NCBI GenBank assembly: GCA_031268095.1
Contig: JAIRXU010000050.1
Span: 1-54,343 of the forward strand
Direction of reading: 5' to 3'
Length of the DNA stretch: 54,343 nucleotides
Source of the DNA: Oscillospiraceae bacterium
GTDB taxonomy: Bacteria > Bacillota > Clostridia > Oscillospirales > Acutalibacteraceae
The notes beneath the pieces are model-generated. The model ran no database searches. It saw nothing but the letters and a program-made list of their open reading frames with translations, and was not told the DNA's origin. This document shows, in pieces, positions 52,182 through 54,343 of this stretch. The translations under genes and the position numbers were made by a program. Positions within the stretch are counted from its first letter, which is position 1. Each line of letters opens with the position of its first letter.

Positions 52182-53042
52182 ATGTTGTCCTTTCTTCGCG
52201 CCCTCTGGCTGCGGGCACTGGCGCTGCTGGTCGCGCCGCTGTGTCTGCTGACGACCTGGATCACCGACGGCAAGGACCAGCCCATCGACGGGCAGTACCC
52301 CGCTGTGAGCCAGGAGAATTTCGGCCTGTTCGGAGCGGTGCCGCGCTACCAGGGCATCACCACCGACGGGGAATATTGGTATTACAGCTGGAACTTTGGC
52401 TTATATAAGACCACTTTGGACCACAAACCTGTCGAAAACAACTTCATCGCCATCCCGCTGAAGTACCTGACGGAGGGCTCCAACCACATCGGGGGGATCA
52501 GTGTCGCGGGCGGGAAGCTTTATTGCCCGCTGGAAGACGGCGGCGACTACCTGCACCCTTATATCCTGATTTATGATGCGGAAACACTGCGCTGGACCGG
52601 CAAGGCCTACGCCCTGCCCCAGGAACTGCATGTCAAAGGGGTGCCGTGGGTCGCTGTGGATGTGCCCCGGGGCGTCGCCTACACTGCCGAATGGAACAAC
52701 GCGACGGTTCTGAATGTGTTCTCTCTGGAAGACTTCACCTTGCTGCGGACGGTGCCGCTCAGCGCGCCGATCGACCGGGTGCAGGGCGCGGAAGTCTACG
52801 GCGGCGTTCTTTACTGCGCAGCGGACTCCAAGGATAGCCACACTATCTGGGCCGTTCAGCCGGAGACCGGGGAAGTGTACAAAGCCTTTGACCGCAACTT
52901 GGACAACGCCATTGAGGCGGAAGACGCCACCGTCTGGCCGATGCCGGACGGCTCGCTGATCCACTGCATTGAGACTGGCAGCTCCCGGGTGAACGTGGTG
53001 CTCAAGCACTACGCTTTCGACCCGACGGCGCTTCCGTTTTAA
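52182..53042 (+). CDS. Exported protein with beta-propeller-like sequence
   Basis: 286 residues. A hydrophobic N-terminus (LRALALLVAPLCLLTTWI) with an Arg before it, probably an uncleaved anchor or signal peptide. The rest shows repeated aromatic beta-strand patterns typical of WD/YVTN-like propellers: YQGITTDGEYWYYSWNFGLY, IGGISVAGGKLYCPLEDGGD, PWVAVDVPRGVAYTAEWNNA, VQGAEVYGGVLYCAADSKD. I do not recognise a specific family. AGGAGG lies upstream of the ATG. It is located directly before the lipase, so a role in the same envelope process is plausible. Confidence 0.6.
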   Translation: MLSFLRALWLRALALLVAPLCLLTTWITDGKDQPIDGQYPAVSQENFGLFGAVPRYQGITTDGEYWYYSWNFGLYKTTLDHKPVENNFIAIPLKYLTEGSNHIGGISVAGGKLYCPLEDGGDYLHPYILIYDAETLRWTGKAYALPQELHVKGVPWVAVDVPRGVAYTAEWNNATVLNVFSLEDFTLLRTVPLSAPIDRVQGAEVYGGVLYCAADSKDSHTIWAVQPETGEVYKAFDRNLDNAIEAEDATVWPMPDGSLIHCIETGSSRVNVVLKHYAFDPTALPF

Positions 53043-53052
53043 GGAGGAACCA

Positions 53053-54342
53053 ATGTTTCGTCGCATGACTGCTTTTCTGCTCGGCCTGCTCCAGTCCCTG
53101 CTGATTTCCCAGGGGGCAACCACCCTTTGGGCGCACCGGACTCCCGCCGCCCAGAGCCGCTATCCGTTTGTTCTGGTGCACGGCCTGATGGGTTACGGCT
53201 ACAACGATCTGATCAACGAAGTCCTGCCTTACTGGGGTCAGACCACCGGAGATATCCCCGCCGTTCTGGCGGAACAGGGGTACGAATGCTACACTGCCTC
53301 CGTCGGGCCGCTGTCCAGCGCCTGGGACCGGGCATGCGAACTTTATGCCCAGCTGGCGGGCGGGACGGTGGACTACGGCGCGGCGCACGCCTCCCTGCAC
53401 GGACACAGCCGCTTCGGCCGGACCTATGAGACGCCGCTGTTCCCGGGCTGGGGCCCGGAACGGAAGGTCAATCTGCTGGGCCACAGCTTTGGCGCGGCGA
53501 CGATCCGGTTGCTGGCCTGCCTGCTGGCGGAGGGGGACGCGGGGGAGCGCGCTGCCGCGCCGGACCCTTCTCCCCTTTTCGAAGGCGGCAAAGGCGGCTG
53601 GATTTGTAGCGTCACTTCCCTGGCGGGGCCTCACAACGGCACCGCCGCCCTCTCGCAGCCGGAAACCGCTCCCCCGGCCGGGGAACGGCGTCCGGGTGCG
53701 TCGGACGTGCTGTCGGCGCTGGCCTTGCGCACCATCGGCAATCTCCCGCTCGGCAACGCGATCTATGATTTTCAACTGGAACAGTGGGGGCTAACCGACC
53801 CGCCGCTGACGCTGACCAAGCCCACTTGGACGCAGCGGCGGCAGTGGCTGCATTTCACCGCCGGAACAGACAATGCCTTATATGATCTCTCTCTTCATGG
53901 GGCTTATGAACTCAACCGGCGGCTGTTTCCCGTCGAAGAAATTTACTATTTCTCCTTCGCCGCTGTCAAGACCAACCTGGAGGAAGCAACGGGCGACCAG
54001 ATCCCGGAGCAGGACTTGTTCTTCCTTTTCCTGCCGAACGCCAAGCAATTGGGCCTGCACGGAACGCCTTGGGTCTCCGCCGACGGCATCACCATCGACG
54101 AGAGCTGGCAGCCCAACGACGGTCTGGTTCCGCTGGCCTCAGCACTTTATCCGTTCGGTGAGGCGCACCAGGATTTCTCGCCGGGGACCGCGCCGGATGA
54201 CCTTCCCGCCGGTGTCTGGCTGGTGATGCCTGTGCAGCACATGGACCATCTGGGATTTTCCGGCGGGTTCTATAACCAGAACCGCGGCGGACTGCGGCTC
54301 TTCTATGCGGAACAGTTTTCCCTTGTCGAAGCGACATATTGA
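53053..54342 (+). CDS. Triacylglycerol lipase, family I.5-like
   Basis: 429 residues, alpha/beta hydrolase. Signal peptide-like N-terminus (MTAFLLGLLQSLLISQGATT). Oxyanion segment FVLVHGLMGYG, nucleophile elbow LGHSFGAATIRLLA (serine about 145; family members usually have HSxGG), large lid/insertion with GGWICSVTSLAGPHNGTAAL as in the thermoalkaliphilic Bacillus lipases, later WQPNDGLVPLASALYP and catalytic histidine in MQHMDHLGFSGG region (HMDHLGF). The acid is expected near DNALYDLSLHGA/PNDG but was not pinned down. Exported esterase or lipase acting on lipids. Complete: TGA at 54340-54342, one base before the window ends. Confidence 0.9.
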   Translation: MFRRMTAFLLGLLQSLLISQGATTLWAHRTPAAQSRYPFVLVHGLMGYGYNDLINEVLPYWGQTTGDIPAVLAEQGYECYTASVGPLSSAWDRACELYAQLAGGTVDYGAAHASLHGHSRFGRTYETPLFPGWGPERKVNLLGHSFGAATIRLLACLLAEGDAGERAAAPDPSPLFEGGKGGWICSVTSLAGPHNGTAALSQPETAPPAGERRPGASDVLSALALRTIGNLPLGNAIYDFQLEQWGLTDPPLTLTKPTWTQRRQWLHFTAGTDNALYDLSLHGAYELNRRLFPVEEIYYFSFAAVKTNLEEATGDQIPEQDLFFLFLPNAKQLGLHGTPWVSADGITIDESWQPNDGLVPLASALYPFGEAHQDFSPGTAPDDLPAGVWLVMPVQHMDHLGFSGGFYNQNRGGLRLFYAEQFSLVEATY

Positions 54343-54343
54343 T

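Overview
The window reads as a chromosomal segment of a GC-rich, anaerobic, probably spore-forming Firmicute (Clostridia, Oscillospirales-like). This is an inference from four things: strong AGGAGG-type ribosome binding sites with frequent GTG and TTG starts; Gram-positive gene families (PcrA, a PASTA-bearing FtsI/SpoVD, a FtsL-like protein, collagen-like surface protein); a MurE with the DNPR motif expected for meso-diaminopimelate; and plant-polysaccharide genes (GH2, GH3, uronate isomerase). No rRNA, tRNA, CRISPR array, insertion sequence or integrase was recognised.

Layout. 0-9 kb: a lipoprotein running off the left edge, then divergently pfkA, a zinc-ribbon membrane protein, pcrA, and a GH2 beta-galactosidase translationally coupled to eutA. 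9-14 kb, minus strand: uxaC, a divergent PTS EIIC-like transporter, an AadK-like nucleotidyltransferase and a SAM methyltransferase, ending in a terminator beyond which lies a frameshifted DUF1648-like gene. 14-17 kb, plus strand from its own promoter: two tandem APH-fold kinases and an aldo/keto reductase. 17-23 kb: a CD3324-like/ParB-like fusion, then rpsL-rpsG-fusA-tuf. The rpsL promoter contains a perfect palindrome, and rpsG and fusA are separated by a 117-nt hairpin element. 23-25 kb, minus strand: a collagen-like protein.

25-38.7 kb is a division and cell wall (dcw) cluster: mraZ, rsmH, ftsL, ftsI/spoVD, murE, mraY, ftsW, murG, murA, ftsQ, ftsZ. It starts with a textbook promoter plus two MraZ boxes and ends in a strong terminator. 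murF, murD, murC, murB and ftsA are not in it. 38.8-43.3 kb: polA, rsmD, coaD and a coiled-coil protein. 43.4-48 kb, minus strand: a coupled GH3 / O6-alkylguanine alkyltransferase-like / flavoprotein operon, and a NUDIX gene interrupted by one in-frame TGA where I expect a cysteine. 48-54.3 kb: nadB, nadC, a uridine-kinase-like P-loop kinase, a zinc-ribbon membrane protein, an exported beta-structured protein and a family I.5-like lipase.

The most unusual items are the TGA-interrupted NUDIX gene, the rpsG/fusA hairpin, the palindrome inside the rpsL promoter, the lacZ-eutA coupling, the CD3324/ParB fusion and the PTS-like permease beside uxaC. I do not see a clearly new multi-gene system. All functional calls come from motif recognition by eye, without database searches.
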